A stretch of 64,000 bases of DNA from Thioalkalivibrio sp. ALE31 (GCF_000377405.1 NZ_KB905021.1:420465-484464), one strand, 5' to 3'; shown: positions 50,422-60,154, counted from the first letter of the stretch. Made by a program: numbers and translations. Notes: generated from the letters alone by a model not told the origin.

Positions 50422-52494
50422 TCAGGTTGAGGCGAAGTCGAAGGTGGGGGCCGGCATCGGCGCCTGCAGGAAGTAGCCCTGCACGAGGTTGACGTTCAGG
50501 CTGTAGAGCACGGCGAGCACACTGGCGTCCTCGACATACGGCACGATCACCTGCTTGCCCTTGGCGTGCGCGGCCTCGGTATGCTCGCGGATCAGCTGCT
50601 GGTTTTCCTCGCTCTCGGCCAGGTTCTTCACGTAGGACGGGTCCAGCTTGATGTGGTCCGCCTCCAGGTGCTGCAGCAGCTGGAACGGGTTCAGGCCGTT
50701 GCCGAAGTCGTCGATGCACAGGTGGCCGTGCATCTCCTGCAGGCCCCGGGCCACGTGGATCGCCGGCTTCAGGTGGGTTACCACGGTGGGTTCCTTCAGC
50801 TCCACCACCACGTTGTCGGCGGGGATGCGCAGGGCGTGCAGGTCGTCGTGCAGCCAGCTGACAACCGAGGGATCGCCGAGCGAGCCATTGGTCAGCTTGA
50901 GGAAGAACTGGGTACCGGGGTCCTTCTTCAGCTGTTCCGCGAGGACGCCCAGGGCGGTCTTCAGGATCCAGCGGTCGATGGGCTGGGCCATCTCCGTGCG
51001 CTCGGCGCTGGGCAGGAAGGCCTCCGGTTCGTGGACATGACCCTCGGCATCGCGCAGCCGCACGAACACCGAATAGCGCGCCCGGTCGGCCCCGTGCAGG
51101 TTCACGATCGGTTGGTACAGCAGCTCCAGGCGGTCGTGATCGAGGGCGTCCTGGATGCGCAGCCGCCACTGCTGGTCGGCCTGTGCCTGGGTCATCTCGC
51201 CCTCGGCCGGGCGGAAGAAGCAGTGGGTCCCGCCGCCGGCTTCCACCGCTTCCTGCAGTGCGCGGTCGGCCTGCGACAGTAGCTCCTCGGTATCCACCGC
51301 GGTCTCGTCGGCGATCACGATGCCGGCGGACAGGGTGCAGTTGGTGGAGGCATTGCCGAGCTCGAACACGCGCCCGGTGACCGCCTCCATCAGCCCGTGG
51401 ACGCGGCTCTCCACCTCGTTGCGGCGGGTATCCGGCACCAGGATGCCGAAGTGCTCGGCCTCCAGGCGCGCGGTGATGGCCGGCTCGGGGAACTGGTCCT
51501 CGATCAGCTTGCCGATGTCGGCCAGCAGCAGGTCGCTGGCGGACATGCCGACGTTGGCGCGGATCTCCGCGAAGCGGTCCACCGCCAGCGTGATCAGGGC
51601 GAACGGTTTCTCCGACTGCGCGGCCTGGCCCTGCGCGGTCTCGATCATGCCGGTGAAGTGCTGGCGGTTGTAGAGGCCGGTGACCAGATCGCGCTGCGAC
51701 AGGTAATCGATCTTCTCCGCCAGTTCCGGGTCCTCCTGGGCCGAATCCAGCAGGACCTGGGTACAGGCCTCGCCCTCGACGCTGGCGGTGGAGAGGCGCA
51801 GGTTGGCCTCGAACGGAGTGCCGTCGAAGGCCTGCAGCTGGAAGGCCTGATGGGTCTGGTCGCCCTCCTCGCCGTTCTGGAAGCGTCGCAGCAGGCCCTT
51901 CAGCTCGTCGCGGCTCTCCGGCGCGACCAGATCCATCAGCGGCAGGCCATCGACGTCCTCCGGGTCACCGATGCCGAAGCGTTCGCGCCAGGAGGCGTTG
52001 GCATAGATGTGCATGCCCTCGTGGACGTAGGCGATGGCGTCGCGCGAGTTGTCCAGCAGCAGCTGGCAGCGGCGCTCGGATTCCTGCAGCGACGCGTCCA
52101 TGCGACCCAGTCGCTGGCGCAGCTGGAACTGTTCGGCGGCGCGAATGGTGAGGAGGCTGGCCAGTTCGTGCAGTTCGTGATCCACCACCGCGTACGCACC
52201 GGCCTCGTAGTCGTCCACGCGTTCCGCTTCCGGACGTTCGGTCAGGATCACGACCGGGATCCGCCGGCCGGAGGCATGCTGGGCCTCGTCCACGTGCTCG
52301 CGGGCCAGGCTCAGGCCGGGTTCGATCAGTACGATCACGTCGAAGCGCCGGTTCTCCAGCGCCTCGGCGAGGGCGTCGGTGGTCGAAACCTGCTCCGGGC
52401 GGATCGCACTGCCGCGGGTTCGGATGCTGCTGATGACCTCTTCCGCCCGGTTCGGATTACTGGTAACGAAGAGGGTACGAATGGTCTCGTTCAT
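50422..52494 (-). CDS. FimX-like cyclic-di-GMP receptor (REC-PAS-GGDEF-EAL)
   Basis: A 690-residue protein. A REC-like domain (1-125), a PAS domain (about 145-255, beginning CQLLLDNSRDAIAYVHEG), a GGDEF domain (about 265-425) and an EAL domain (about 440-685) follow in order. The GGDEF motif is replaced by AEHFG and the EAL motif by SVFVRL, so it should neither make nor break c-di-GMP. The EAL domain may still bind it, as FimX does when it controls type IV pili. DDFGNGLNPFQLLQ and IKLDPSYVKNL are retained. It overlaps the PilZ-like gene by 4 bp. Confidence 0.85.
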   Translation of the reverse strand: MNETIRTLFVTSNPNRAEEVISSIRTRGSAIRPEQVSTTDALAEALENRRFDVIVLIEPGLSLAREHVDEAQHASGRRIPVVILTERPEAERVDDYEAGAYAVVDHELHELASLLTIRAAEQFQLRQRLGRMDASLQESERRCQLLLDNSRDAIAYVHEGMHIYANASWRERFGIGDPEDVDGLPLMDLVAPESRDELKGLLRRFQNGEEGDQTHQAFQLQAFDGTPFEANLRLSTASVEGEACTQVLLDSAQEDPELAEKIDYLSQRDLVTGLYNRQHFTGMIETAQGQAAQSEKPFALITLAVDRFAEIRANVGMSASDLLLADIGKLIEDQFPEPAITARLEAEHFGILVPDTRRNEVESRVHGLMEAVTGRVFELGNASTNCTLSAGIVIADETAVDTEELLSQADRALQEAVEAGGGTHCFFRPAEGEMTQAQADQQWRLRIQDALDHDRLELLYQPIVNLHGADRARYSVFVRLRDAEGHVHEPEAFLPSAERTEMAQPIDRWILKTALGVLAEQLKKDPGTQFFLKLTNGSLGDPSVVSWLHDDLHALRIPADNVVVELKEPTVVTHLKPAIHVARGLQEMHGHLCIDDFGNGLNPFQLLQHLEADHIKLDPSYVKNLAESEENQQLIREHTEAAHAKGKQVIVPYVEDASVLAVLYSLNVNLVQGYFLQAPMPAPTFDFAST

Positions 52495-54383
52495 GGGGCC
52501 TGGTCGTCGCGGTTGCGGGTGGTGAGGGACAGTCCGTTGTCATTCGCGAGGCCGGGGTCCGCCTCCGTGCCGGGGGATTCCGCGGTCGGGCTGCCGACCT
52601 CGAGCGCAGTCATGCGGCAGCCTACCTCGGTGAACAGGGTAGTCCCCGTGCGCTCGCTGTCCAGTTCCAGAACGCGGGCGCGGTCGTTCAGCCAGCAGAC
52701 CACCCGTTTTTCGTGGTCGAAGACCTGGGCCGGCAGAAACAGGGCGGCCCCGTCAGCATCCGTTCGTTGTGGCGCAAACAGGCCCGGCTGCGGGACCCCG
52801 GCGGCGACCCCGTTGCGAAAATCCTGGATCTGCATGGGGAGGCAGCGATTGGCAAGAAACTCCACGCCGATGCTGATGCGTTCGCCGACCTGATCGTCGA
52901 AGCGAATCCAGCGCAGCACCCCGACCGTCCAGCGGTGGCCGTCCACGGCGCGCAGCCCGACCAGGTCGCCAATCAACAAGGGCTGCTGTGGTGCGTCCAG
53001 GCACAGGCGGACGCCCCCGGCGCCGATGTCGTCCACCTGCCAGTGTTCCGGCGGATGGCGCTTGGTGATGGGCCCTGTCGGTTCGTCGTGGCCGGCGATC
53101 TCGAGGCCGCGCCCGACGTCTTCCCAGGCGGTCGCGGCGGGGCCGGGGGTGTCGTCCGCGAGCGGCCGGAGATCGCTGTCGCGACCGGCGGCGGGCGGGC
53201 TGTCGACCAGCGCGAGATCCGACCCCCTCAGTGCCGCGGGCGACATCTCGAAGACGCTGACGCCGCGATCACGCTGCTGCACGGACTTCAGGCCGGCCTC
53301 GCCGTTCTCGTCCGTGTCGAGTTCCCGGGCGCTGGCGTCACGGCGACGCTCCATCTCCGCCAGCAGAAAGTCATGGATGCGTTCCAGTCCCATGACGCAG
53401 ACCTGCTGCAGGTCGCCCGCGCGCTCGCGACTGTGCCGCCGGGTGGGCAGGTGCGACCACAGGCGCAGGAGATGCTCGGCCAGGGCCTGTGCATTTCCGG
53501 TCTGCACCGGCTCGAGGTTTTCCGGGGCGTCGCGCAGTGCGGCCAGAGCCGGGCCCAGCTCCACGAAGCAGGCCAGGTCGCCGGCGGGCTGGTCGCGGAG
53601 GACCAGTCCCGGCGCATGGTCGCGCTCGAGCTCGCAGCGCAGCACCGGCAGGTCGGGATGCGGGTCCGGGTCGGGAGCGGTGGTACAGGTCAGCTCGATC
53701 CCGTTGATCCAGCGAACCAGCAGGTCCATCTCGCCCATCTTCAGGGCGTTCGGATCGGTGCTCCCCAGCACCATGAGGCGCGCGCTCATGGCCTCGATAC
53801 GATCCGTATGCAGCGGCCCGAAGCGCTGGTCGGTGGCGGGGCCGTGGTCGGCGATGTGCTGGGCCCGTGCCAGGCGCAGCAGGTCGTAGAGTTGCTGCCA
53901 GTGACCGGAGGGCAGGTTCTGATACAGCCGCCAGTGGTGCACGGCGAGCGCGCCCAGCAGCGCGACGGCGGCCTGCAGGGGCGCGGTCAGGCGTTCCGCG
54001 TGCCGGGTGTCGTCGGCGTCGATGCGCTCCCGGACCACCAGCAGTTCGGCCTGGAGCAGAGCGCGCAGGGCGCTGCCGAGGACCTCGGCACGATCGCGGC
54101 TGCGGCGCCCCAGTGGCAGGGGGCGCTGGCGCAGCAGGCGCTCCAGCACGGGGAACAGGGGCAGGAGGTGGTCTTCCAGTATGCGCACCAGGCTGGCGCG
54201 AACCCCGGGCTGCAGCGCGATCTGGTTGAGCCCTTCGAGGGCCTCGCCGAGTTGCTGCATGCCGAGCTCGGGCTCGCTGCCGGGCAGTTCCGCGCACCAG
54301 GCCCGCAGGGCCTGCGGCGTCCGGTGCGGGAAGCTGGCAGGGCCGGCCGGTTGGGCGGGCAGCTCGGGCAGGGCGTGCAGCAT
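52491..54383 (-). CDS. PilZ-like domain protein, 630 residues
   Basis: A 630-residue cytosolic protein. A long helical N-terminal region (about 1-370) has no family I recognise. The C-terminal third carries a PilZ-like barrel (about residues 430-545) with VDDIGAGGVRL in place of the usual D/NxSxxG motif and an RxxxR-type basic segment, PITKRHPPEHWQ. The tail is disordered. Its stop overlaps the start of the FimX-like gene, so they are translated as a pair, and FimX is known to act with PilZ proteins. Whether it binds c-di-GMP is uncertain because the motif is altered. Confidence 0.75.
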   Translation of the reverse strand: MLHALPELPAQPAGPASFPHRTPQALRAWCAELPGSEPELGMQQLGEALEGLNQIALQPGVRASLVRILEDHLLPLFPVLERLLRQRPLPLGRRSRDRAEVLGSALRALLQAELLVVRERIDADDTRHAERLTAPLQAAVALLGALAVHHWRLYQNLPSGHWQQLYDLLRLARAQHIADHGPATDQRFGPLHTDRIEAMSARLMVLGSTDPNALKMGEMDLLVRWINGIELTCTTAPDPDPHPDLPVLRCELERDHAPGLVLRDQPAGDLACFVELGPALAALRDAPENLEPVQTGNAQALAEHLLRLWSHLPTRRHSRERAGDLQQVCVMGLERIHDFLLAEMERRRDASARELDTDENGEAGLKSVQQRDRGVSVFEMSPAALRGSDLALVDSPPAAGRDSDLRPLADDTPGPAATAWEDVGRGLEIAGHDEPTGPITKRHPPEHWQVDDIGAGGVRLCLDAPQQPLLIGDLVGLRAVDGHRWTVGVLRWIRFDDQVGERISIGVEFLANRCLPMQIQDFRNGVAAGVPQPGLFAPQRTDADGAALFLPAQVFDHEKRVVCWLNDRARVLELDSERTGTTLFTEVGCRMTALEVGSPTAESPGTEADPGLANDNGLSLTTRNRDDQAP

Positions 54384-54517
54384 GGGCGTGTCCAGTGGTC
54401 GCTGGGCCGGTTGCGTGGGACTTTCCGGAGGGCGCGTTCACGCCCCGGGTCTGGCGCTACTGTAGCAGCAAACCGTGTTTTTGGTGTGGGAGGCGTCGGC
54501 CTTTGCTCACGCCCGGC

Positions 54518-55546
54518 CTACGGGGCTTGCAGGGTCTTCCCGGATGCACCCGGGATCTCGCGCGCCAGGCGTGGAACCAGGTAGCCCGGCAGCCGCGTTT
54601 GGAGGGCCCGGTGGAGTTCTTGTGCGCGGCGATCCGAAACCTCGAAATGGGCCGTGCCGCGGGTGCGGTCGAGCTGGTGCAGGTAGTAGGGCAGGACGCC
54701 CAGGCGGAAGCCGGCCTCCTGCAGTTCGATCAGGGTGGCGGCATCGTCGTTGATCCCGGCCAGCAGGACCGCCTGGTTGAGCAGCGTGACGCCGGCGGCG
54801 CGCAGGCGGACGAGTGCCGCGTCGGCCGGGGCGGCGAATTCGCGCGGGTGGTTCGCGTGCAGCACCAGGATGTGTTGCAGCCGCCCCTGACCGAGCCAAT
54901 CCAGCAGGCGGTCGTCGACCCGCTCCGGCAGGACGACCGGCAGGCGCGAATGGATGCGCAGGCGTTCCAGGTGCGGGATGGCGTCCAGCCGCTGGGCCAG
55001 TCGGGCCAGGCGGGTATCGGAGAGGCTCAGCGGATCGCCGCCGCTGAGGATGACCTCGCGGATGTCCGGATGCGCCGCGATGTACTCCAGCGCGGGCGCC
55101 CAGTCATCCCGGGCCGGATTGTGCTCGGAATAGTCGAATTCGCGGCGAAAGCAGTACCGGCAGTGGATGGCGCAGGCCCCGGTGGTCAGCAGCAGCACGC
55201 GGCCGTGGTACTTGTGCACCACGCCGGGTGCGGCCAGGGCGTCGTGATCGCCGACCGGGTCGCTGACGAAGCCCGGGGCCTCCAGGGCCTCGCGGGCATC
55301 CGGGAGGGCCTGCAGCAGCAGCGGGTCGCGCGGGTCCCCCGGGCGCACGCGCGCCAGGTAGCTCTCCGGGATGCGGGTGCGAAACAGTCGGTGCCCGGTC
55401 TGCATGCCCGGCAGGTCGTCGAGCGGCAACCCGAGGCGTGCGGCGAGGGCCTCGGGATCGGCGACCGCGCGCGCCAGCGCCTGCTGCCAGGCCGGCGTGG
55501 CACGCGGCGCGGGTGGCTGGGTTCCGCGCGGCTCGCGCGTTATCAT
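54518..55546 (-). CDS. epmB: EF-P beta-lysylation enzyme EpmB (lysine 2,3-aminomutase-like)
   Basis: Radical-SAM enzyme that turns alpha-lysine into beta-lysine for attachment to EF-P. The 342 residues match the E. coli length. The radical-SAM cysteines are in GACAIHCRYCFRR, preceded by APGVVHKYHGRVLLL. The PLP lysine region is AGVTLLNQAVLL and the C-terminal part LVPRLAREIPG is conserved. ATG 55546 (MITREPRG) is chosen; two upstream starts would add 6-18 residues. It diverges from efp with 77 bp between starts. Confidence 0.93.
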   Translation of the reverse strand: MITREPRGTQPPAPRATPAWQQALARAVADPEALAARLGLPLDDLPGMQTGHRLFRTRIPESYLARVRPGDPRDPLLLQALPDAREALEAPGFVSDPVGDHDALAAPGVVHKYHGRVLLLTTGACAIHCRYCFRREFDYSEHNPARDDWAPALEYIAAHPDIREVILSGGDPLSLSDTRLARLAQRLDAIPHLERLRIHSRLPVVLPERVDDRLLDWLGQGRLQHILVLHANHPREFAAPADAALVRLRAAGVTLLNQAVLLAGINDDAATLIELQEAGFRLGVLPYYLHQLDRTRGTAHFEVSDRRAQELHRALQTRLPGYLVPRLAREIPGASGKTLQAP

Positions 55547-55623
55547 GACGGGCTTTGTGGGCATGAATCGTTTCCGGACGGGGCGGTATGCCCGCGCCAC
55601 GCATCATCGAGGAACAGCACGCA

Positions 55624-56187
55624 ATGGCAACCTACAGTACCAACGAATTCAAGGCCGGTCTCAAGCTGCTGCTGGACGGCGATCCGCAGGCCATCGTGGA
55701 AAACGAGTTCGTCAAGCCGGGCAAGGGCCAGGCCTTCAACCGGGTCAAGCTGCGCAATCTGCGCACGGGCCGGGTGCTGGAGAAGACCTTCAAGTCCGGC
55801 GAGTCGGTGGAGGCGGCCGACGTGATGGACACCGAGATGCAGTATCTCTACAACGATGGCGAGTTCTGGCACTTCATGGTGCCGGACACCTTCGAGCAGT
55901 ATGCCGTGAGCGAGGCCGCGCTGGGCGATTCCGGGCAGTGGCTGAAGGAGCAGGATATCTGCACCGTGACCCTGTGGAACGGCGAGCCGCTGTCGGTGGT
56001 GTCGCCGGCCTTCACCGAGCTGAAGATTACCCAGTGCGATCCGGGCGTGCGCGGCGATACCGCTCAGGGCGGTACCAAGCCGGCGACCCTCGAGACCGGT
56101 GCGGTGGTCAAGGTCCCGCTGTTCGTCGAGGAAGGCGAGACCGTGAAGGTCGACACCCGCAACGGCGAATACGTCTCCCGCGTCTGA
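55624..56187 (+). CDS. efp: translation elongation factor P
   Basis: A 187-residue factor that rescues ribosomes stalled on proline runs. Lys34 in KPGKGQAF is the site modified by EpmA, and the numbering equals that of E. coli. Three domains are visible: the KOW-like N-terminus, the OB middle domain ([13 protein letters not shown]) and the C-terminal OB domain with [20 protein letters not shown]. Upstream epmB and downstream epmA complete the modification pathway. The tonB product with 60 Glu-Pro units would need such rescue less than polyproline, so no link is claimed. Confidence 0.97.
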   Translation: MATYSTNEFKAGLKLLLDGDPQAIVENEFVKPGKGQAFNRVKLRNLRTGRVLEKTFKSGESVEAADVMDTEMQYLYNDGEFWHFMVPDTFEQYAVSEAALGDSGQWLKEQDICTVTLWNGEPLSVVSPAFTELKITQCDPGVRGDTAQGGTKPATLETGAVVKVPLFVEEGETVKVDTRNGEYVSRV

Positions 56188-56211
56188 TCGCATCTGCCCC
56201 CGGGTTCGGAG

Positions 56212-57177
56212 GTGAGTGACTGGCGGCCGGGCGCGGCGCCGGCCCGCGCGGCGCGGGCCCGTCTGCTGGCGGGTCTGCGGGCCTTCTTCGCGGATCGCGG
56301 GGTGCTCGAGGTCGAGACCCCGATCCTGGGCCGGGGTGCCCCGCAGGATCCGATGCTGGAAAGCTGGGAGGCACGCGCCCCCGGCGGCGATCAGGGCTAC
56401 CTGCAGACCTCTCCGGAGTACCCGATGAAGCGCCTGCTCGCGGATGGGGCCCCGGATATCTACCAGATCGCCCGGGTCTTCCGGGGCGGCGAGTCCGGGC
56501 CGCGCCACAACCCGGAATTTACCCTGCTGGAGTGGTATCGCCACGGGCTGGACCATCGGGACCTGGCGCGTGAGGTGATGGCCCTGATCGCGGATCAGGC
56601 CGCGCAATCCCGCGAGTGGCACGCGCCCCGCGGCTGCGTGGTGATCCCCTATGCCGAGCTGTTCCGGTCGACCCTCGGGCTGGACCCGGCCGCCGCGGAG
56701 GCCAAGGAGCTGGAACGGGCCGCGGCGGCCCGCGGGCTCGCGGTGGCGGGCGAGCTTGACCGGGATGGCTGGCTGGATGCGCTGATCAGCCTGGTGATTG
56801 CCCCGGGCTTCCCGCCGGACCGGCTGACCGTCGTGGTCGACTATCCGGAGAGTCAGGCCGTGCTGGCGCGTCCCTGTCCGGAATCCCCGGGGTACGCCGC
56901 GCGCTTCGAGTTGTACTGGGGCGACCTGGAGCTGGCCAACGGCTATCACGAACTGACCGATCCCGAGCTGTTTCGCCGCCGCCGCGAACGCGATATCGCC
57001 ATCCGGCGTGCGCGCGGACAGCCCCTGCCGCCCCCCGATGACTACCTGGAGGCGGCGCTGGACGCCGGACTGCCCGACTGCGCCGGGGTGGCCCTGGGTG
57101 TGGACCGGCTGCTGATGCGGTTGCTGGGGGTTTCCAGCCTCGATCAGGTACTCGATTTTCCCTGGTCGAGAGCGTGA
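56212..57177 (+). CDS. epmA: EF-P lysine ligase EpmA (PoxA/GenX)
   Basis: A 321-residue paralogue of class II lysyl-tRNA synthetase that joins beta-lysine to Lys34 of EF-P. It has only the catalytic domain: the motif 1 region FFADRGVLEVETPIL, motif 2 FRGGESGPRHNPEFTLLEWY and motif 3 GVALGVDRLLM. The anticodon-binding domain is absent, as expected. It starts with GTG right behind GGAG, 24 bp after efp, an unusually tight spacing that leaves the start somewhat uncertain. Confidence 0.94.
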   Translation: MSDWRPGAAPARAARARLLAGLRAFFADRGVLEVETPILGRGAPQDPMLESWEARAPGGDQGYLQTSPEYPMKRLLADGAPDIYQIARVFRGGESGPRHNPEFTLLEWYRHGLDHRDLAREVMALIADQAAQSREWHAPRGCVVIPYAELFRSTLGLDPAAAEAKELERAAAARGLAVAGELDRDGWLDALISLVIAPGFPPDRLTVVVDYPESQAVLARPCPESPGYAARFELYWGDLELANGYHELTDPELFRRRRERDIAIRRARGQPLPPPDDYLEAALDAGLPDCAGVALGVDRLLMRLLGVSSLDQVLDFPWSRA

Positions 57178-57258
57178 CGCGAAGGGCTTGTCCCGGCCGG
57201 GGTGCCGGCACACTATAGGGACTGTTGCCCCGCACGTTTGCAGGATGGTCGGACCCCT

Positions 57259-58743
57259 ATGCCCCCTCGTCTTTTTGCGCGCCGCCCAGGCCCCCTTCCG
57301 GTTCGTTCCGGGTGGGCTATTGCCCTCTGTCTGATGCTGTCACTCTGGCTTGCGCCGCTGATGGCGCAGGCACAGTTCGAACACCTCCCGCAGCCGCTGC
57401 AGCGGGCGATCGAGAGTCAGCGCCTGCCGCCGGAAAATGTCGGTCTCTGGGTCCAGCGGATGTCGGACGGGGCGGTGCTCGCGCGCCTGAACGCCGATCA
57501 GCCGTACAACCCGGCGTCGACCATGAAACTGGCCACCTCGCTGGCGGCCCTGAACGAGCTGGGCCCGGACTACACCTGGACCACCGAGGTCTGGGCGACG
57601 CGCCCGGTGCGCGGCGGGGTACTGGCGGGGGACCTGGTGATCCGCGGCACGGGCGATCCCGGCATGGTCAGCGAGGAACACTGGCGCATGCTGGGGCAGC
57701 TGCGCCAGACCGGCTTGCGTCGTATCGAGGGCAACGTGATCCTCGACGCCTCGCATTTCGAACTGCCATCCGGGGACCCTGCCGCCTTCAATGACCAGCC
57801 GCTGCGGGCCTACAACCAGCTGCCCTATGCCCTGCATGTGAACGCAAACGCGCAGCGCTTTCGCGTGCGACCGGAGCGGCACGGGAACGGGATCGACGTG
57901 ACGGTGGACCCGCCCCTGCCGGGGCTGGATGTCGTCAATCGCCTTCAGCCGACGCGGGGCAGCTGCGGCGCCTGGCAGCGCGGGATCCGTTTCGATGCCG
58001 ATCCCGAGGCGCAGCGCGTGACCCTGGCCGGCGAATACCCGGTGAATTGTGGCGACTATGAACTGCTGCGCTCGGTGCTCGCGCCGGAGGCCAACCATGC
58101 CGAGATGTTCCGCCTGCATTGGTCGCAGTGGGGCGGCGAGCTGACCGGGGACATCCGCCCCGGCGTGCTGCCGGTGCTGTACGACGAACCGATCCTGCGC
58201 CACACCTCGCGCCCGTTGTCGGATCTGATCCGGGTCTCCAACAAGTGGAGCTCCAACGTGATGACCCGGCATCTGCTGCTGACCCTGGGGGCGCGTCACT
58301 TCACCCCGCCGGCGACGCTGGAAAAGGGGCAGCAGGCCCTGCTGGAGTCCCTGCGCGGGCTGGACGTCGATGTTGCGGGTATGGTGGTCGACAACGGTTC
58401 GGGCCTGAGCCGCGACTCGCGGATGACCTCACGCCAGCTGGGCCGCATCCTGGGGGCGGGCTGGCAGCACCCGCACCGGCCCGAGTTCCAGTCCTCGCTG
58501 GCCCTGGCCGGGCTGGACGGGACCCTGCGCAACCGCTTCCGTAACGGCAGCCAGCGCGATCTGCGCGGGCGTATGCATCTGAAGACCGGGCATCTCAACG
58601 AGGTGTCCGCGGTGGCCGGCTATGTACGGACGCGGGGTGGCGATGACCTGGCGGTGGTGGTGCTGGTCAACGATCCACGCGCCCACCGCGGCATGGGGCG
58701 CAACCTGCAGGACGCCGTCCTCGAGTGGGCCCACGACCTCTGA
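57259..58743 (+). CDS. dacB: D-alanyl-D-alanine carboxypeptidase/endopeptidase, PBP4 (DacB) type
   Basis: A 494-residue periplasmic penicillin-binding protein that trims or cleaves peptidoglycan crosslinks. The signal peptide is long (about residues 1-38, ending AQAQ). The active-site motifs are STMK at Ser87-Lys90, SSN in KWSSNVMTRHLL, and KTG in HLKTGHLN. A large insert between the first two motifs is normal for class C PBPs. It follows epmA by 81 bp; a TATAGG lies in that gap. Confidence 0.93.
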   Translation: MPPRLFARRPGPLPVRSGWAIALCLMLSLWLAPLMAQAQFEHLPQPLQRAIESQRLPPENVGLWVQRMSDGAVLARLNADQPYNPASTMKLATSLAALNELGPDYTWTTEVWATRPVRGGVLAGDLVIRGTGDPGMVSEEHWRMLGQLRQTGLRRIEGNVILDASHFELPSGDPAAFNDQPLRAYNQLPYALHVNANAQRFRVRPERHGNGIDVTVDPPLPGLDVVNRLQPTRGSCGAWQRGIRFDADPEAQRVTLAGEYPVNCGDYELLRSVLAPEANHAEMFRLHWSQWGGELTGDIRPGVLPVLYDEPILRHTSRPLSDLIRVSNKWSSNVMTRHLLLTLGARHFTPPATLEKGQQALLESLRGLDVDVAGMVVDNGSGLSRDSRMTSRQLGRILGAGWQHPHRPEFQSSLALAGLDGTLRNRFRNGSQRDLRGRMHLKTGHLNEVSAVAGYVRTRGGDDLAVVVLVNDPRAHRGMGRNLQDAVLEWAHDL

Positions 58744-58760
58744 CGGGTGCACCCAGTTTG

Positions 58761-58951
58761 TTCACCACGAAGCACACGAAGGCACGAAGAAACCCGCAAG
58801 AGCATTTACAGGAAGATGCGAAGGTCAGCAGGGGGCGAGAGGGTGCGCAATCCTTGTGGCTTGCGCAGCCTTTCAGGAGTCTTCCGATCTTCGCGTCTTC
58901 CTGTTGGCGCTTTCTGAATTTTCTTCGTGCCTACGTGTGCTTCGTGGTGAA
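58761..58951. repeat. long palindromic element, copy 2 of the CACCACGAAG family
   Basis: About 190 bp. The left arm (CACCACGAAGCACACGAAGG, 58763 on) pairs with the right arm at 58921-58951 (GTGTGCTTCGTGGTG) with one mismatch. Inner ACAGGAAGATGCGAAG and CTTCGCGTCTTCCTGT are also near-complements. It separates dacB from the DUF2459-like gene, which is read toward it. Confidence 0.8.
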
Positions 58952-58966
58952 AAGTGCCTTGCGAAC

Positions 58967-59596
58967 TCAGGGGGACTCGGTCTGCCAGTTGGACAGGATC
59001 GGCGCGCGGGAGACCTCGACGTCCAGCGCCGTCAGCCAGCGCGCGACCATGCGATTGGAGTTGTTGCGCAGGGTGTAGGCCTCCGGATGCTCGACGAAGG
59101 CCATGTCCCATTCCGGCGAGGTCTTGCGTTCGTCGTATCCCGCTTGCCAGATGCCTTCCAGCTCGTCGCGCAGGACCTCGACCCGTGCCCCCGGAACCGT
59201 CAGCAGGTAAAAGTCCGCCAGTGGTACGCGAAGTTGCCCCAGCGAGGATGGCCCGAGCTCGTGGCCGGTCAGTACCTGGCGTCCGAGCGCGGCGCGGGTC
59301 GGTACGAGCAACCCGGAGATCCCCTGGAGCGGCCCGGTCCGGCGTTCGACATAGAAGACCCAGTCGCCGTAGGAGTAGCGCAGCCAGGCCCCCGGTCTCC
59401 CGGCTGGCAGGATCAGGCTGGAGTGTCGTCCATGGTCCAGCAGGGCCACGGTAACCGGGCCTTCCGGGTCGTCCGGTGGTTGCAGCGTCACGGCCGCGCA
59501 GCCCTGCAGCAGCCACAGACTGAGTACCGCAAGGAGCCAGGGCGGGAGGCGGAAGCGGCGCCGTAGCGGGGCCGCGTTGTCGCTGCGACGGCGCAT
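58967..59596 (-). CDS. lipoprotein, DUF2459-like
   Basis: A 209-residue protein with a signal peptide and lipobox LLQGC (Cys33). The core has DHGRHSSLILPAG, YSYGDWVFYVERR and a C-terminal NNSNRMVARWLTALD segment, which resemble DUF2459 proteins (TIGR02117 group), except that the usual Cys in the final motif is Ser here. If it has an NlpC/P60-type fold, loss of that Cys would make it inactive; this is inference. It follows the next gene on the minus strand by 6 bp. Confidence 0.6.
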   Translation of the reverse strand: MRRRSDNAAPLRRRFRLPPWLLAVLSLWLLQGCAAVTLQPPDDPEGPVTVALLDHGRHSSLILPAGRPGAWLRYSYGDWVFYVERRTGPLQGISGLLVPTRAALGRQVLTGHELGPSSLGQLRVPLADFYLLTVPGARVEVLRDELEGIWQAGYDERKTSPEWDMAFVEHPEAYTLRNNSNRMVARWLTALDVEVSRAPILSNWQTESP

Positions 59597-59602
59597 GTCG
59601 GG

Positions 59603-60154
59603 TCAGTGGCGTTCGAGCTTGCCCAGTTCCGACAGGATGGACAGCACCAGCGATTCGCCTTGCGAGCCCATGCCGCGACACAGCACGTCGGGGTCGCGCT
59701 CGCCGTCCACCAGGCGCTTGGTAATGCCGCCCAGGCGGGCCATGTCGCCCCCGGCGCGGCTCATCTGCTCGGCCATCTGGGACAGCCAGTGCAGCGACTG
59801 GGCATCGCCGCGGGCGGCTCCGTGGATCATCTGCGCCAGTCCCGGGGCCGCCTGGGCCGGGTCTCCGCTTTGCTCCGGGTCGGGCAGGGTGGAGGGGTCC
59901 TGCAGCCCGTTCAGGATGGCCGTCAGGATCACCGTGTCCTCGTCGTCCAGACCCTGCAGCAGGTAAGGGTCGCGCTCGCCGTCGAGTACCCGGCGAATGC
60001 GCTGGATCAGTTCGCCCCAGCCAGCCTCGTGGGCCTGGTTCAGGACCGGCTCCAGCTCGCGGCGGGTTTCCGGGTTCTGGGTGGCCTGGACCACCAGGTT
60101 GATCAGGCCGGCCTGGGCCTGGCGGATCTGTTGCGCGTGTTGTGGATCGATCAT
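59603..60154 (-). CDS. hypothetical helical protein with a duplicated DGERDP motif
   Basis: A 183-residue soluble, mainly helical protein. Two copies of one unit are visible: RRVLDGERDPYLLQGLDDED near residues 57-76 and KRLVDGERDPDVLCRGMGSQ near 145-164, each followed by a leucine-rich helix. The section between them has QMIHGAARGDAQ. No known family is claimed. It starts at ATG 60154, divergent from zapG, and is followed by the DUF2459-like gene. Confidence 0.7.
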   Translation of the reverse strand: MIDPQHAQQIRQAQAGLINLVVQATQNPETRRELEPVLNQAHEAGWGELIQRIRRVLDGERDPYLLQGLDDEDTVILTAILNGLQDPSTLPDPEQSGDPAQAAPGLAQMIHGAARGDAQSLHWLSQMAEQMSRAGGDMARLGGITKRLVDGERDPDVLCRGMGSQGESLVLSILSELGKLERH

